From Blumeriella jaapii (Eukaryota; Ascomycota; Leotiomycetes; Helotiales; Drepanopezizaceae), in assembly GCA_009599575.1 (NCBI GenBank), contig VWND01000075.1:1674001-1738000 (forward strand): DNA of 64,000 bases. Reading direction: 5' to 3'. A program made the translations under genes and the position numbers. Positions within the stretch are counted from its first letter, which is position 1, and each line of letters starts with the position of its first letter. Shown piece by piece: positions 48,005 to 60,452 of the stretch. Below the pieces are notes generated by a model. The model did not search any database and was not told the DNA's origin. It saw only the letters and a program-made list of their open reading frames with translations.

Positions 48005-48786
48005 TTTGATAATTTACGCAAAAATTTAAATTTCGGTGTTTCGTTTTTATATACTCGCCGATGCATTTTTTAAATTTATAATTAAAATCGATTTCGATAT
48101 TTCGCCATTACAAATAAAAAACCTTTCATATGGTATTATTCGCAGCTGCATTATATAAAAGACCTTTAATAGCTTCTTTTATTTTGCGCATAATTATTGG
48201 ACTACAAAAGTGTAATATATTTCAAAAACGTTTGAAATTACGATTAGGCAATTCTAAATCGTGCGAAATTTAAAGCGCGAAAATCGTTTTTTTATTTAAA
48301 AATAACAAATCGAATATTAATTTATACGCTTCGACCGCTGCGCTCGGCCCTTTTGAATTAAATCTCTTTTGGTCAAACGCCTGGCGAAAACTCAACCTTT
48401 TGATTATACGTTTTGTGATTATAACAATTACAATTTGCGGCTTTTTATTAAAAATAGTAAAAAAATGGCTGTACGTATATTAGCTTAAGCCACGAAATAC
48501 CGAAACCGTGAATCATACAATAATATTATATCAATCCAGTTAATTTACTAAAAAACAAGTTTTTTAATATATTACCCAAATATTTAAACGCAATCTTATT
48601 TTATTTAATTTTTTTAAAAAACACAAAAACCTTTTTAATAGCTTCCCTATTAAAAACGATTTCTTTTATACTAAAAACCCTTAACCTGCAACGCTAAAAA
48701 ACATTCATTTATTTAATTCAAACCCTACCAACATTTTTATTAATATTATAAACAACGACGCTTTTCGTTTTCTTATACGAAGCCGC

Positions 48787-50160
48787 ATGCCCTTCTTTGG
48801 CTCCTCTGATGCACTCTTATTTAATAGCGCTAATATTACCGATTTTATCGAAAAATATAAAAAAATCTATAAGGATTTCGAAATCTTTAAGACCGAAATA
48901 TTCGATAAACTCCTTCGCTATTATAACCCAATTATTAAAAATATTATTAAATCGATAAATAAATAAAAGGCTATTAAAGCTCGAAATTGACGTAAATTAA
49001 TTAAAGCTTTAAAATCGGAATTCCGAAACCACGATCGCTAGCAAATTCGCGATATTATCACTTTTTTTAAGCAGTTTGTTATAATAATTCGCTAAGCCAA
49101 AAAACTCAAAGCTTATTATCGTATTTATACGAGAGTTTCTGACGTTTTCGTTAACAAAAAGGTTTTAAGCGAAATTAAGCAAAGAAAATTATTTTTATTT
49201 GGCTTTTCAACCAGCATTCGCAACAAAACCATTAAGCATTTTAAAATTGATAAACAAAACCCTGAAATTTTCGATTAATATTTCAAATTTGTAAAATTCG
49301 TTTTTAAACAAAACCAAAGCGAACGTACCATCGAAGCTATAAACCAAAAAAAATCTCTCTCTTTTATCTATAAGAAAAACGTAGAAGCTTTAATGCAAAA
49401 ACATGCCCAGCTACTAAAAGTTACCGAAATCGCTAAAAAACAATTAATTATTATATTATTTAATCGTTTTGCAAAACTTATTAGCTTGGAAAAGCTTAAC
49501 AAAAATATCGAAACTTTCGTATTAAAATTTATCGATATTAAAATTCAAGAACTTTAGAATAAAATCGAAGATCTTATGCAATAGCAGAAGAAACTTTTTT
49601 ACGTTAATTCGAATAATAAAAACGATCAAAATAGCTTTTATAATAATTACTTTTTAAAACGCGCGAAATGATTAGCTTCGCTAAGCCACCGTAAAAGTAA
49701 TAGCTGTTTAATAGCAATTTTTTCGTGCTAGCGATCAAAATCAACGAAATATTAATTATAATAACGATTATTAAAAGAAAAAAGAAAATCAACGCGGAAA
49801 TTAAAATCGCGGCTATTAAAATAGTAAAAGTAATTATTAAAACAAATCTCGTAGTCTTAAATGTGAATTTTGTGATAACAAAGAAATTTATTGCGAAAAA
49901 TCTTATATTCGCTCTAAATGCAAAGCATTTAATTTTTGTATAAATAATAATATTTGTTATATTAACAAGTACGAAGCGATTTGCTTCGGACCGACGGAAG
50001 CAGAAATAAGCTTTTTTAATAAAGCTGAAAATCAAAATTAATTAAATACTATTCGCTTAAAAATAAAAGGTACGAAATAAAACGATTGCTTAAAAAACAA
50101 AAAAAATGCGAAAACGATTTTTACTAATAAAAAAGAAAATATTTCAAAAAGCGTATTAAT
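48787..50160 (+). pseudogene. A4 gag
   Basis: ATG at 48787, frame MPFFGSSDALLFNSANITDF, then YKKIYKDFEIFKTEIFDKLL. Best copy of the Cys-rich segment, 49863-49985: CEFCDNKEIYCEKSYIRSKC followed by KAFNFCINNNICYINKYEAI and C. Seven Cys in about 40 residues, no His in the usual knuckle place. Probably the nucleic-acid-binding end of Gag. The open frames on both strands around 49604-50035 are shadows. Confidence 0.72.
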
Positions 50161-50756
50161 CAAAGAAAAAACCTTTATTTCAAATGTAAGTGAAATTCAA
50201 ATATATAAATAAAAAACAAATATATATATTGCTAATGCAAATATTGCATTTGCAAATATTATAATTATATAATTAAACTAGCGAATTACAAAAAAGCAAA
50301 ATGCTTTTGTTTTATTCGCCAAATCAGCTGGTATGAAAAAGAACGTTAAAATCGAAAAAGAAAAAGATTTTGAAATTCGAAAAAACCGATAAAATTATTA
50401 AAAAAACGCTTATAATAAAAAAAATTAACGACGATATAAAAAATTTCGATACCGACATTCCGGTCCAAATTATTTAAAAAATATTAGCTTCTAAGCGCTT
50501 ACTATTAATACGAAGCGAAAAATGGATCGATAAATATATTAATTCCGAAGCCGTCGACGAAGTTATTAAAAAAATTATAAAACAAAAAATTAAATTGAAA
50601 TTCAGCGACTTATTTAATACAAAAGAAAGATTCGACAAAGTTATTAATAAACAAATTTTTATATTAAAAAGAAACGAAAAGGTTGAAATCATTCGAAAAG
50701 AAAACGATTTTAAATTAAAAAAAAATTAAAAAGAAATTTATAATATTGCAATTAAT
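50161..50756 (+). pseudogene. A4 Gag-Pol linker
   Basis: Largely open Lys/Glu-rich frame, e.g. EAVDEVIKKIIKQKIKLKFS and ERFDKVINKQIFILKRNEK. Helix-prone; no named domain. The minus-strand frame 50474-50692 is antisense. Confidence 0.5.
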
Positions 50757-51200
50757 TTGACCGATAAAAAGAAATCTTCAGAAAAAGTCAGCCTTTTGGC
50801 TTTCGCTATAAAAACCCAAAAATCAAAACGACGAAACTGCTCTTATACGGCTATAAAAGCATTAAAAATAAAAATAATATTCGAAAAAAGTACAATCGCT
50901 TTCGCTTTACTCGATAATAAAGCCGAAATCAATTGCATAAACCAAAAAACAACCGAAGCCAATAATGTCCCGATTATCACCGATAAGCGAATGATTTATA
51001 TTATCGTTAATAAAAATACGATTGAATTTAATAAGATTGTACGAAATATTAAAATCGACGTTGAAAATATTATTATTTATAAAAACTTTTTAATAATAAA
51101 AAAATGCTTTTATTTTATTATTTTTGAAATGCTTTGGATTTTGGAAAATCTCGTCAATTTCAAATACACCGAAAACGGCCAAATAAAAGCTTTTTTCTGA
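50757..51200 (+). pseudogene. A4 protease
   Basis: 147 open codons, the longest undisturbed Pol stretch of family A. FALLDNKAEINCINQKTTEA has the catalytic Asp and the D-N-(G to K)-A-E-I-N motif. Later KIDVENIIIYKNFLIIKK and FEMLWILENLVNF match the flap and the LGMPW-like motif. The frame continues upstream without a credible own start, so it is part of Gag-Pol. Confidence 0.82.
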
Positions 51201-51348
51201 AATTGAAACCGGTTTTTTTAAAATTAAATTATTATCGCCGGCGACAAAATTTTTTTAATCGACGTTTTATCGGAAAACAAATAACCGGCTTTGATTTTAA
51301 AACAGACGCTGGGCTATAACAAAACCTGGAAAATATTTAACCAAAAGC

Positions 51349-51381
51349 ATTCGCGTTACCAATCGAAATAGCACCGCGAGT
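51349..51381 (+). repeat. 33-bp hairpin repeat, A4 site 1
   Basis: Left arm ATTCGCGTTAC, right arm TAGCACCGCGAGT. Confidence 0.72.
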
Positions 51382-51404
51382 GAAATTGGCCAATATTAAT
51401 ATTT

Positions 51405-53225
51405 TTGGCTATTAATTCGAAAATAAAAATTCCGAAGATTTCGTTTTCGTATTAAACAAACCCGACCTATATATTTTATTTTTTTATATTAATATCAGCA
51501 CTTTTTACAAACGCAAAGCTAATAAAGTACGATTCGTAAATCTTGGCGAATCCGATAGGAATATTTCCAGGAAAATAAACGATTAATTCGAAAAAGATAA
51601 AATAACAAAACTATTTTAATTAATTATTAGCGAATTCGAAAGATTAATTACCGGCCGATTTTCCAGCTTATTATTTGGCAGCCGATTTATAAGAAAACGA
51701 TTTAATAACTTAGCAATCGGAACCCAATTTTTGTTAAAAAAAAAAAAAGGTTTTATACGAAGTTTTACGCAACCGAAAAAAAGCTATAGCTTTCGATTTT
51801 ACCGAAATAGATTAATTCAGCTTTGACGTTACGTTCCATATCGATATTAAAACCGTGTTTTACGAAGCTTGGCAAAAAAAAACCTTTTTAGTTTTTAAAG
51901 CCTTTTAGAATAAAATAGTCGAAATACTGAAAAAACGAATTAAACAAAAGATCCTTGAATTCTGCCACGGCCTATACAAAAACAAATAATTTATTATTGC
52001 GAAAAAAAAAAAAAGCATTTATAGATTTATTATCGCAATCGTCGAAATAAACAAAATAATAATACGAAACGCTAACGTGCCATTCAACGTCGATTAATTT
52101 TCAAACGAATTCGCAAAATTAACGATCGCTTTTCTTTTCGATTTGTTTTTCGGCTACGACCATTTGATGCTTAACCCACGATTTCGAGATATAATAACAA
52201 TTTAAATTCCAATCGGTTTATTACGCATAACGAAAGTTTTTATAAAAGCTACTAATTTAATTGCTTAATTCGTAAAAGTCGTATATAAAATCCTTATAAT
52301 TTGTATTTTTAATATTGCTTTTTTTTACGTTAACGACGTCGAAGTAAAAGGCCTTAGATTATATTATAATAATAAAAAGATTTTTTTTAAAGTTCGACGT
52401 TATATAATAAAATATATTTAAAATATCGATAAAATTATAATTTGCTTCGAAAAAGCCAAAGCTATTATTAATCTCCGATTAAAATTTTATATATTCGAAA
52501 TAAATATCGTTGGCTATATAATTAATAGCGCTGGCCGCTATTTTTAACGAAAAAAAATTAAAAAAATATGCGAATAAAAAAAATATAAAAATATTACCGA
52601 AGCTAAAGCTTTTATTAGCGTTGTAATTTATTATCGCAATTAAATCAAAAACTTTTTTCAAAAAGCTGTATTTATTTACGCCACGATAAAAAAAAGAATC
52701 GATTTCGTTTGAGAAAAAAAGCAAAGTAAAGCTATGGAAATTTTTAAAAACGACTTTTTATCGGTTTTATCGCTTGTGCGAATCGATTACAGCCTAAACG
52801 CAAAAAAAATTATTTTAATTATCGACGTTAGTATTTTCGGTTAAAAAGCTATATTATAATAAATCGATAAAAACAAAAAACGGCATTTTTCACGATTCGA
52901 AAGCGGCTTATAATTCTTCGCGAAAGCACGCTACGATGCTATTAAACGAAAATGTCGAAGCGCTTTTAAAATAATAAAAAAAATAAAAAGCGAATTGTAC
53001 GGCGTGTATTTTATTTTAAAAACAAACGCAAAAGTTTTTATCGATTAATTAAATAAAAAAGCTAATAATTTGCTAAAAGCATTCGTTATTAATTGAATAA
53101 CCTGGATGCGATTTATAAACTTCGAAATTAAATATATTAAAAAAATAATTAATACAACGGCAAACGGCCTTTCGAGACGAAAACGCTTTTATTCGTTTGA
53201 TTTCGCTAAATAAAGCGAATAAAAT
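51405..53225 (+). pseudogene. A4 reverse transcriptase and RNase H
   Basis: RT: LFFGYDHLMLNPRFRD near 52140-52190, YVND at 52326-52337, VKGLRLYYNNKKI, FYIRNKYRWLYN-like frame change near 52490. RNase H: IILIIDVSIFG near 52810-52840, RYDAIKRKCRSAFKI near 52930-52970 and FILKTNAKVFID near 53010. The RNase H Glu site reads K-C, as in the other copies. The minus-strand frame 52479-52724 is a shadow. Confidence 0.85.
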
Positions 53226-53296
53226 ATCGACGAATAAATCGCTAACGAAATCGGCTGCTTCGTTATTTGCGCTTTGGGTTTTATAAAGCCAAAACC

Positions 53297-53329
53297 ATTC
53301 GCGTTGCTATTTCGGCTAATACCGCGAAT
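53297..53329 (+). repeat. 33-bp hairpin repeat, A4 site 2
   Basis: Arms ATTCGCGTTGC and AATACCGCGAAT. Encodes FALLFRLIPRM. Confidence 0.8.
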
Positions 53330-53359
53330 GAAAAACACCGATTTTCGGGCCGAAAAAGC

Positions 53360-53392
53360 ATTCGCGTTATTATTTCGGCTAATACCGCGAAT
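53360..53392 (+). repeat. 33-bp hairpin repeat, A4 site 3
   Basis: 63 bp after site 2. Arms ATTCGCGTTAT and AATACCGCGAAT. The two copies encode identical FALLFRLIPRM peptides. Confidence 0.8.
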
Positions 53393-53539
53393 GAATTTAA
53401 CCGAAAACGATCGAGATAAGCCGATTAGCGACGAAAATAAACTTTTAATCGATAATTACAAGACCGAAGATTTTTATTTAATCGCATATTATTTAATTAT
53501 TTTGTTTAAATTTAGCGTATTAAATTATTAGTTTAAATT

Positions 53540-54890
53540 ATTTAAAAACCAAGCTTTCGATTATGTTTTAGCCGACAGAAAGCTGTATAAAATAAAAGAT
53601 AATATATATTAAAAACGCTTAATAGTAAATAATAAAGCCGATAAATTTTAAGTTATAAAAAAAGTTTACGAAAAAGTGTTTTATAAAAAAGCTGAAGCCA
53701 TTTATTACCGAATCAAAAACGATTTCTAATAAAAAAGATATTTCGAAGATTGCAAAGCTTTCGTTAAAAGCTGTATTTTTTATTAAAAACGAAAGCTTGG
53801 CCGAAAAAAGAATTTATTATATCCGACGTAGTTTTCTAAAGTTTAAAAAAAAGTTAATTTCGATGTTATACGCGTACCGACCACCGATCGCGGTTATATA
53901 TATTTTGTATTCGTTATTAACGATTTATTCGAATAGTTTAAAAAGCGACCTTTCCGAAACGCTATTTTCGAAGTTATAACGACTTTTTTTTAAGAAAACG
54001 TTATATATCGACACGATTTGTTTAGCAAATTAAACGTCGATAATAAATCCGAAAACAAAAGCGTTATCGAAATTTTTATAAAAAAATATAGCATTCAGCG
54101 TATTTAAATCTTAGCTTATAATTCGAAAAGCAACGGATCCGTTAAACGAAGTTATAAAAATATTTTCGACGGTTTTTTAAAAGTTATTCGAAAAGATTAT
54201 AAACGTTGGTCGCGGAAATTTTCGGAAATGCTTTTTGTTATACGCATATATATATATGCTTTTATTAAAATAATTTTATTTTTTATTTAGTACGGCAAAA
54301 ACGCTCGACTGCTTCTGGAAACAAAATGGCTTGTATAAAAGCTTTATAACGTGGTCAAAGTGAAAACGAAAGCTGATTTATTAGCAATAAGGTTTAAATA
54401 ATTAAATTACCGCGATATAAATATGAAAAAAATAATTCTAAGAAAAAAAAAATATAAAAAAGCAGTTAAGAAAGTCTAAAACAAAACCAAAGTTTTAAAA
54501 AAGACGCTAATCAGAAAAAAAGATTTGATTTTAGTTTACGACGTTTAGCGCGCTATCGATAAATCGGCCGATACTAAGCTTAATTATAAATGGCTCGGAC
54601 TTTACGAAATATACGAAGCCGAATTAAATAAAAGCTATTACAAACTTACGGAATTCGATAAAACAAAGCTGAAAAAACGTTCGCCGCCAATCGGTTAAAG
54701 CGATTTTACAAAAGAAACTAGCAAATTTATTTTTTAAATTTTAAATTAAAAAGCGATTCCGATTTTAGCGACTCCGACGATAACTCCGATCAAAGCGATT
54801 ATATTTTTAAAAAAAAAAAACCTTTTGGAAAAGTCTGGAAATAGCCGAACGATAACCTCGCTGCTGAAACCATAATTCAAATCGTAATTC
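53540..54890 (+). pseudogene. A4 integrase with acidic tail
   Basis: CKAFVKSCIFY near 53750-53785, core start NFDVIRVPTTDRGYIYFVF near 53855-53910, SNGSVKRSYKNIFDGFLKVI near 54130-54190 (Glu to Lys at the catalytic position), end motif NRLKRFYKRN near 54690-54720, acidic tail SDSDFSDSDDNSDQSD near 54755-54805. Stops at Trp/Gln codons. A small frame change near 54680 separates the last motifs. Confidence 0.85.
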
Positions 54891-55439
54891 CATTTATAAC
54901 CGAAAAAAAGAAAAGTGTTTACAAAATTGTTTACTAATTATTTTATTATTTTCGTTGTCTATTGTTTTTTCTTTTTTATTATATACTATTCTACTGTTCT
55001 TGTCTTGCTTTATTTGTATACAATTTAATTATTTTGTTTTATATATACTGTTTATTTTTAAAACCTTTTTTTATATTATTTAAAACACCTACTGTACTTT
55101 TTTTTATTTGACTGTACTTTTGTTTATTAAAACAAAAGTTTTGTATATATTTAAGCCGTATATTTGATATATTTATACCGCTCGCATATTTTACAAATAT
55201 TATCCTTTATGCATTTTATTATTTGCTGCTTTCTGTATTATTTATTTTTTTCGTTATTCTAAACGAATGCCTATCTAAACAATTATATTTTATTAAAAAA
55301 ACAGCATGCGGATTCCCGTAGCTTTTAAATACAAATATTTTATAATTTTCGTATTTTTTACCAACTATTTTTTAATAAATATAATATACTTTTTTAATTA
55401 ATAAACTTATCGATATTATATCGTTTTTTAAGCAAAGCG

Positions 55440-58400
55440 TTGTTAAACCTGGCAAACTTATTTTTAATTTATCCTGGAACGGAATTATTATACGCAATTT
55501 CTCCGAATTTAAGCAAATATATAATGCCGTTATTTCAGATTAATAAGCAGCCTTCGTAAAAACATTTATAAAGCAATTCGATATAATAACTGAAAACGTT
55601 AACGAATTTTTATTCGACTACGAAAGCTTCGTTAAAGCTGAATTCGTTCGCAAAAGCTTTAATTATAACAAATTTTTATTAAATTACGATAACGCTTTAA
55701 AAATCTTCGCCGAAGCAAAAAAAGCTCGAGATAATAAAAAAAAAGTGATAGATCGAGTTTTGCGCTTTTTGTTAAATTAACGAAAAAAAAATATTTAAAA
55801 ATACGTTTTTAGCAAAATCACCGGTATTATTTTATTTCGGCATTTCGCTCGCTTTTTCGAAATTATTATTTTTATTAAAAGAAAAGTCTGGATATTAAAC
55901 GCTTATATTTTCAAAGCGCAAGCTCTGAAAACCAATAATTCAAAGGTCCGCAAGTTTATAAGCTTTTTTACAATTATTTGCAAACTAGTCGACGATGCTA
56001 TACAATCGCCAGAAAAAGTTTTAGTCGGTTGCGAAATCTTAAATTTAATTTTTTTTTAAAGCAAAAAACTAAGCGTCGCTAAATACGGCATTTATATTAA
56101 AAGAAAAAAACGACGCTATTTCGATATTTTAAATCTACGACGACGAAAAAGACGAAAAAGCTAATATTATTTTCGTTTAATTCGAAGAAACATACGCGGT
56201 AGCAATTAATACTTTTAAAGCAGCTAAAATAATTTAACGATTTTTATTTTTAATTATCGAAAACGAATTAAAAAACGAAACCAAAAGCGTAACAGCAGAC
56301 AACCGTTTATTCGAATACAAAAAGCTTATTATACTTATGAAAACGATTTCGAAAAAAGTAAAAACAAAAAACGTGGAAAAGCGCGCCGACATTTTCGAAA
56401 TTCTTTTTATTCGAAAAAAAAAACCATTCGCATCGCTAGCAAAAAAAGCATCGCGAATAAAAACAGCCGGAAATCAACGTCGAGTTATAAGTTTTAAGCT
56501 AGTCAATAGAAAACGCGACGATTTTATAAAATTAAATTTAAAAAACTTTAGCATTCCGAAAAAAAAAAATTCAAACGATTTTGAATTTGATTTTTCGAAA
56601 TTAAATACGCAAATATTAAAAACGCTTGCTGCGTTTAAAAACGTCGAACCGCTAATATTTCAGATTTTAATAAAAGCATTTAAGATTTCGATTATTACGC
56701 GATTCGACCGAAAAAGCTTAAAAAAAGATATCGAAATTATCGTAAAAAAAATCATATAAAAAGCGTAAAATTAAATTATTTTGTTTAAAATTTTCGCTTT
56801 CGATAACGAAACGATTTAAAAGTTTTACTTCGATATTTTTATATAAAAACCAAATAAATCCGTTAGCTTTTTCTTTTTTGCTTCGAACGAAAACTAAACT
56901 AAGTTTTTTTCGAAAAATTGCAAATATAATACGCCGGAACAAATAAAAAAAACTTTTAAAAACGGTGACCCGTTTTTATTCGAGCTTTTTTTCGCTAAAA
57001 AACTTCGATTTTTTAATTTCGTTTTTACGAATAACGTTAATATTAAAAAAAACGGCAAGTTTTATTATTTTCACGTACGCTATTACGCGGCGTACTGCGA
57101 TTTAATTATAAAAAAAATTAATGTTATCGGCTTCGCTAATCGATTCGCTGTTATTAAAAATTCGGATTATAACGTGTTCGAAATTAATTTTAATAATTAA
57201 TTTATATTCCGACGAAAAACTGCGAAAACTATCTAAGCGCGTGCTAAAGCTTATTTAAGCTACGCAAATTTCAAAGCAAATCCCAAGGTTTTTAGCGCGA
57301 TTATAAAACTCGATTGAAACGTAAAAAAATAAAAGCAACGAGTATTTCCAAAAGCCGACTTTTCTGGCTTTTCGACCGAAAAAGTGCTTTAAAGTCTATC
57401 TGAATTAAGCTGCGAATTCGTTAATTACGTAGAATTTCATAACGGAAAAACAAATTATTATTGCATTTTATAAAAAAAAAAGTAGTTATATACAAGTATT
57501 ATTTCCGATTGGTTAAAATCCAAAAAGCGCCTACAGCTTTTTTCGCTAATATATTTTATAATTTTATTTAATAAGCTTTCAGAATACACCCCGGCTTTTA
57601 TTTCGCTGCTTTGATTATTCGAAATCTTAGAAACTGCCGCTTCGTAGTATATTTTAACGTTCCGATCGTTTTAAATTTCGCTGGCCCCGATTATATTATA
57701 ATTATAAAGTTCGATATCACCGACTTTTAAAAAAAGAAAAAGATCGAAAACCTTATCGACGCCATTTTCGATTATTACGTTCTGCTTGTATTCGCATACA
57801 ATTCGAGAATAATCGAAATCTACTTGCAATTATATCACGACGCCAAGCTAACTAAAACCATTTAAAAAAGCCCAGCTTTTTCGTATTTTAACACGTTTAA
57901 AACAATAGCCTCGGCTATTTTATCGGATTACGAAATCGAAAGCTACGGAATAGAAAATAAAATAACTTTTGTTAGCTTTTCGATTAAGCAAAAAGTTTTC
58001 GTTAAATTTAAAATCCAAGAAACCGATAGCGCAATATTAATTTATTCGAATAATTATACGGCGCAGAAGTACAAAAATTATTTCGAAAACGATAATTCGA
58101 TAAGCAATTTAATATTGTTTATATTGCGGCGAAAGCAATTACAGCATTTTCGATAATTTCGATTGCAAACAATTATTTCCGAACCATTTTGTAAAATAGT
58201 TTTTTTTATAAGCTTCGGAGCCTTTTTAAAAGCATTCGTTGATAAACAACCGTAATTCGATTTATCAGTTTTACGAAAAGCAAAAGCGTTAATCGGTTTT
58301 AATTACAACGAACTAGTCGATTAGTTTCACGATTTTAATATAAAACTTTTTAGCGTTTTCTGCAAAGCGTAAAACTACGTTTAAAAGCTAAAATTTATTA

Positions 58401-58640
58401 TTTACGAAAAAAAGTCGTAAACATCCGTCGCGGCGATATTTAATAATATTATCGACGAAAAAGCTATTAAAACGTTTGTAAATTTAAACGATACTTCGAT
58501 TAACATTTTATCGAGCCATTTTTTAAAAAAGCAAAATAAACAAAATGATTCAAACGATAAGCGAAACGCTACCCTTCCGCAAAAGCCAATAGCAAAAAAG
58601 CCAAGAACGGGTTAAGAAACCGAAAGAATATAAGGCTAAT
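55440..58640 (+). pseudogene. A4 ORF3, unknown function
   Basis: The clearest copy. 56337-56759 is open for 140 codons (start MKTISKKVKTKNVEKRAD; then ISFKLVNRKRDDFIKLNLKN and LAAFKNVEPLIFQILIKAFK). It continues through FENGDPFLFELFFAKKLRFF-type sequence and the Cys/His cluster near 57055-57105 to the LREAKALIGFNYNELVD region near 58270-58320. The direction of coding is supported because stops are Gln/Trp-type only on this strand. No membrane anchor, protease or RT motif is visible. Confidence 0.74.
56426..56458 (+). repeat. 33-bp hairpin repeat, A4 site 4
   Basis: Arms ATTCGCATCGC and GCATCGCGAAT. Encodes FASLAKKASRI, in frame in the 140-codon open piece of ORF3. Confidence 0.75.
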
Positions 58641-58760
58641 AAATTCGGTTTTGATTGATTAATTTTTAGATTATATAAGATAAATTAAATTGCATTTATT
58701 AAAGTTATGTTTTTTTTTGGTCGTAATTAAAAACGACTACGTATATTGTTTGGAACAGAA

Positions 58761-59027
58761 TATAAAACGGTAATACTTTGTATTAATAAGAATTAGTAGT
58801 TTTAGCTATAATCGAAATATAAATTCTTTCGAAACCCTCTGCCACTAATTATTTTCAACAGGTATAAAAGCAAAACACTCTTTTAGATAATATTATAAGC
58901 ACGCAGTTTAATTTATACTTTTATTTATTTTTCTTTTCCTTTCTTCAGTCTTTTCTAGGGATTCCCTAGATTATCTTATCCACCGACATATGGCCGTATC
59001 AGTCTGGTTTTCCTACCTACTTTTACA
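58761..59027 (+). repeat. A4 3' LTR
   Basis: 267 bp, TATAAAACGG to CCTACTTTTACA. TATAAAAG at 58863-58870. Inner part strongly mutated, outer 100 bp almost clean. Confidence 0.95.
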
Positions 59028-59031
59028 CAAT

Positions 59032-59660
59032 TAATTTTATTTTTTTTAACGGACGGCGATAAATTAATTTTTAAAAATCGTTGTACGCGCTTATTCCAAA
59101 TGCAGTTTTTTTCGTAAACGCTTTAGTATTTTGTCGCGAAAAGCGTTTCGAAGCTGTTTGTTAATTCGTATTTAAGCGTTCGCTGCGAAAATGGAAAATC
59201 GCAAATAAAATCGCTAAAAATCGTCGTGCGTATTTATTATAAGCATTTTAAATTCGTTTTCGGCCTTTTGAACGTTTAAAAAATCGGCCAGGAAATCGGC
59301 GATTTTTTTTATTAATTCTTCGGGAAATATAAAATCGGAACGGTTTAAAATACGCGGGGTAAAAAATTCTTTTGCTACGCTTTCGGTTTGATCGAATATA
59401 TAATTTTTACGAAATCGATCGCTAGCGAAATAATCGTAGTAAAATTCGAGATTATCGAAAACTTTAGTTTTTTAATAACGTGTTTTATAATTTTTACTAT
59501 TATTTAATTTAAAATTAAAATTCGGAACGCGCTTTATACGAGCTAGTCGAAAATTAGCAAATAAATAAGAATTATAGCGTTTAAAAAACGCGCTAGGATT
59601 TTGGCCGTCAAAAGGAAATTTAAAAAAAGTTCGCGAAAAGCGTGGAAATTGATTTGCAAC
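59032..59660 (-). pseudogene. C2 gag, N-terminal part
   Basis: Reverse of C1 33030-33675. YYDYFASDRFRKNYIFDQ and EEFFTPRILNRSDFIFP-like sequence are readable between about 59450 and 59310. Separated from the C-terminal part by A4. Confidence 0.65.
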
Positions 59661-60188
59661 GTTTATTAATTAAAATAAAACGTTGCGAAAAAAAAAAAAA
59701 GCAGCAGATTCGCGATTAGCAAAAGCACGTTCGATAAATTTTATTAAACGCTTTAATTAAAAAGTCTGTCGCAATCGTATAATTTCCAGAAGTTGTCGTT
59801 TACGCTTTTACGTTTTTTTTAATTGATTTTGCAAAAGTTTTAATTAAATGCTTTCAGCGCTAGGCTGCAAAAAAAAAGTGGCAAGCGAAATGGTTAGCGC
59901 TTTGCTTTTTTTTTTGTTTTTTTTTTCTCGGGAAAAAAACTGTTTTTCAGAAAAAAAAGCTTCGGAAGAAGGCTGCTTTTTCGCTGATTAAAAAAAGAAA
60001 AGTTAAAATGTAATAGCAGAAGCTGAAAAGCTTTGCTAAAAAAGGGATTGTTAAACAGAAGCTATTTTTCGCGAAGTGCGGAAATAAGCTTTTTTACGAC
60101 CGGTCGATCATTTTGGTATAATTCGTAAGGAATTCGAAAGAAAAAATAGTTTACGCCGTCGCTAGCGTAGAAAAAAAGTTATTAATAA
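59661..60188 (-). other. C2 leader
   Basis: Reverse counterpart of 32541-33029. No gene seen. A/T homopolymers near 59690 and 59910. Confidence 0.5.
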
Positions 60189-60452
60189 TATAACGATTTA
60201 ATCAGTCGGAGGGCTGAAAAATCAGTTAATTGGTCGCCGTATTTATATAATATAAAAAACGAGTTTTTGGTTCTGTAACAAGATATTCACTTAGAATTAA
60301 CAATTGCAAAAGGCAGAGGTTGCTAAGGAGAGAAAGCCTTATATATATGATAGTCTCCACAGTTGATGGGAGACCCATCAGGAGACCAGGGAGCTTGCAG
60401 CTACACGTAGTTGCTGGGGTGATACGAGGGGCCAAAAGAGTGAGTCGTCACA
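60189..60452 (-). repeat. C2 5' LTR
   Basis: The outer end (60355-60452) is almost unmutated (e.g. GGAGACCCATCAGGAGACC), the inner end altered. The minus-strand open frame 60226-60435 lies wholly inside the LTR. Confidence 0.95.

Larger units (their letters stand above)
47738..59027 (+). mobile_element. Family A copy A4, complete, inside C2 gag
   Basis: 11,290 bp, LTRs 47738-48004 and 58761-59027, perfect 4-bp target duplication. The least damaged family A copy overall, and the deepest nesting level (A2, B2, C2, A4). Confidence 0.95.
42740..60452 (-). mobile_element. Family C copy C2, reversed, interrupted by A4
   Basis: LTRs 42740-43003 (3' LTR) and 60189-60452 (5' LTR), each 264 bp. Without A4 and its duplicated bases it measures about 6.42 kb, the same as C1. 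It lies in inverted orientation to C1, 4 kb away. Confidence 0.95.
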
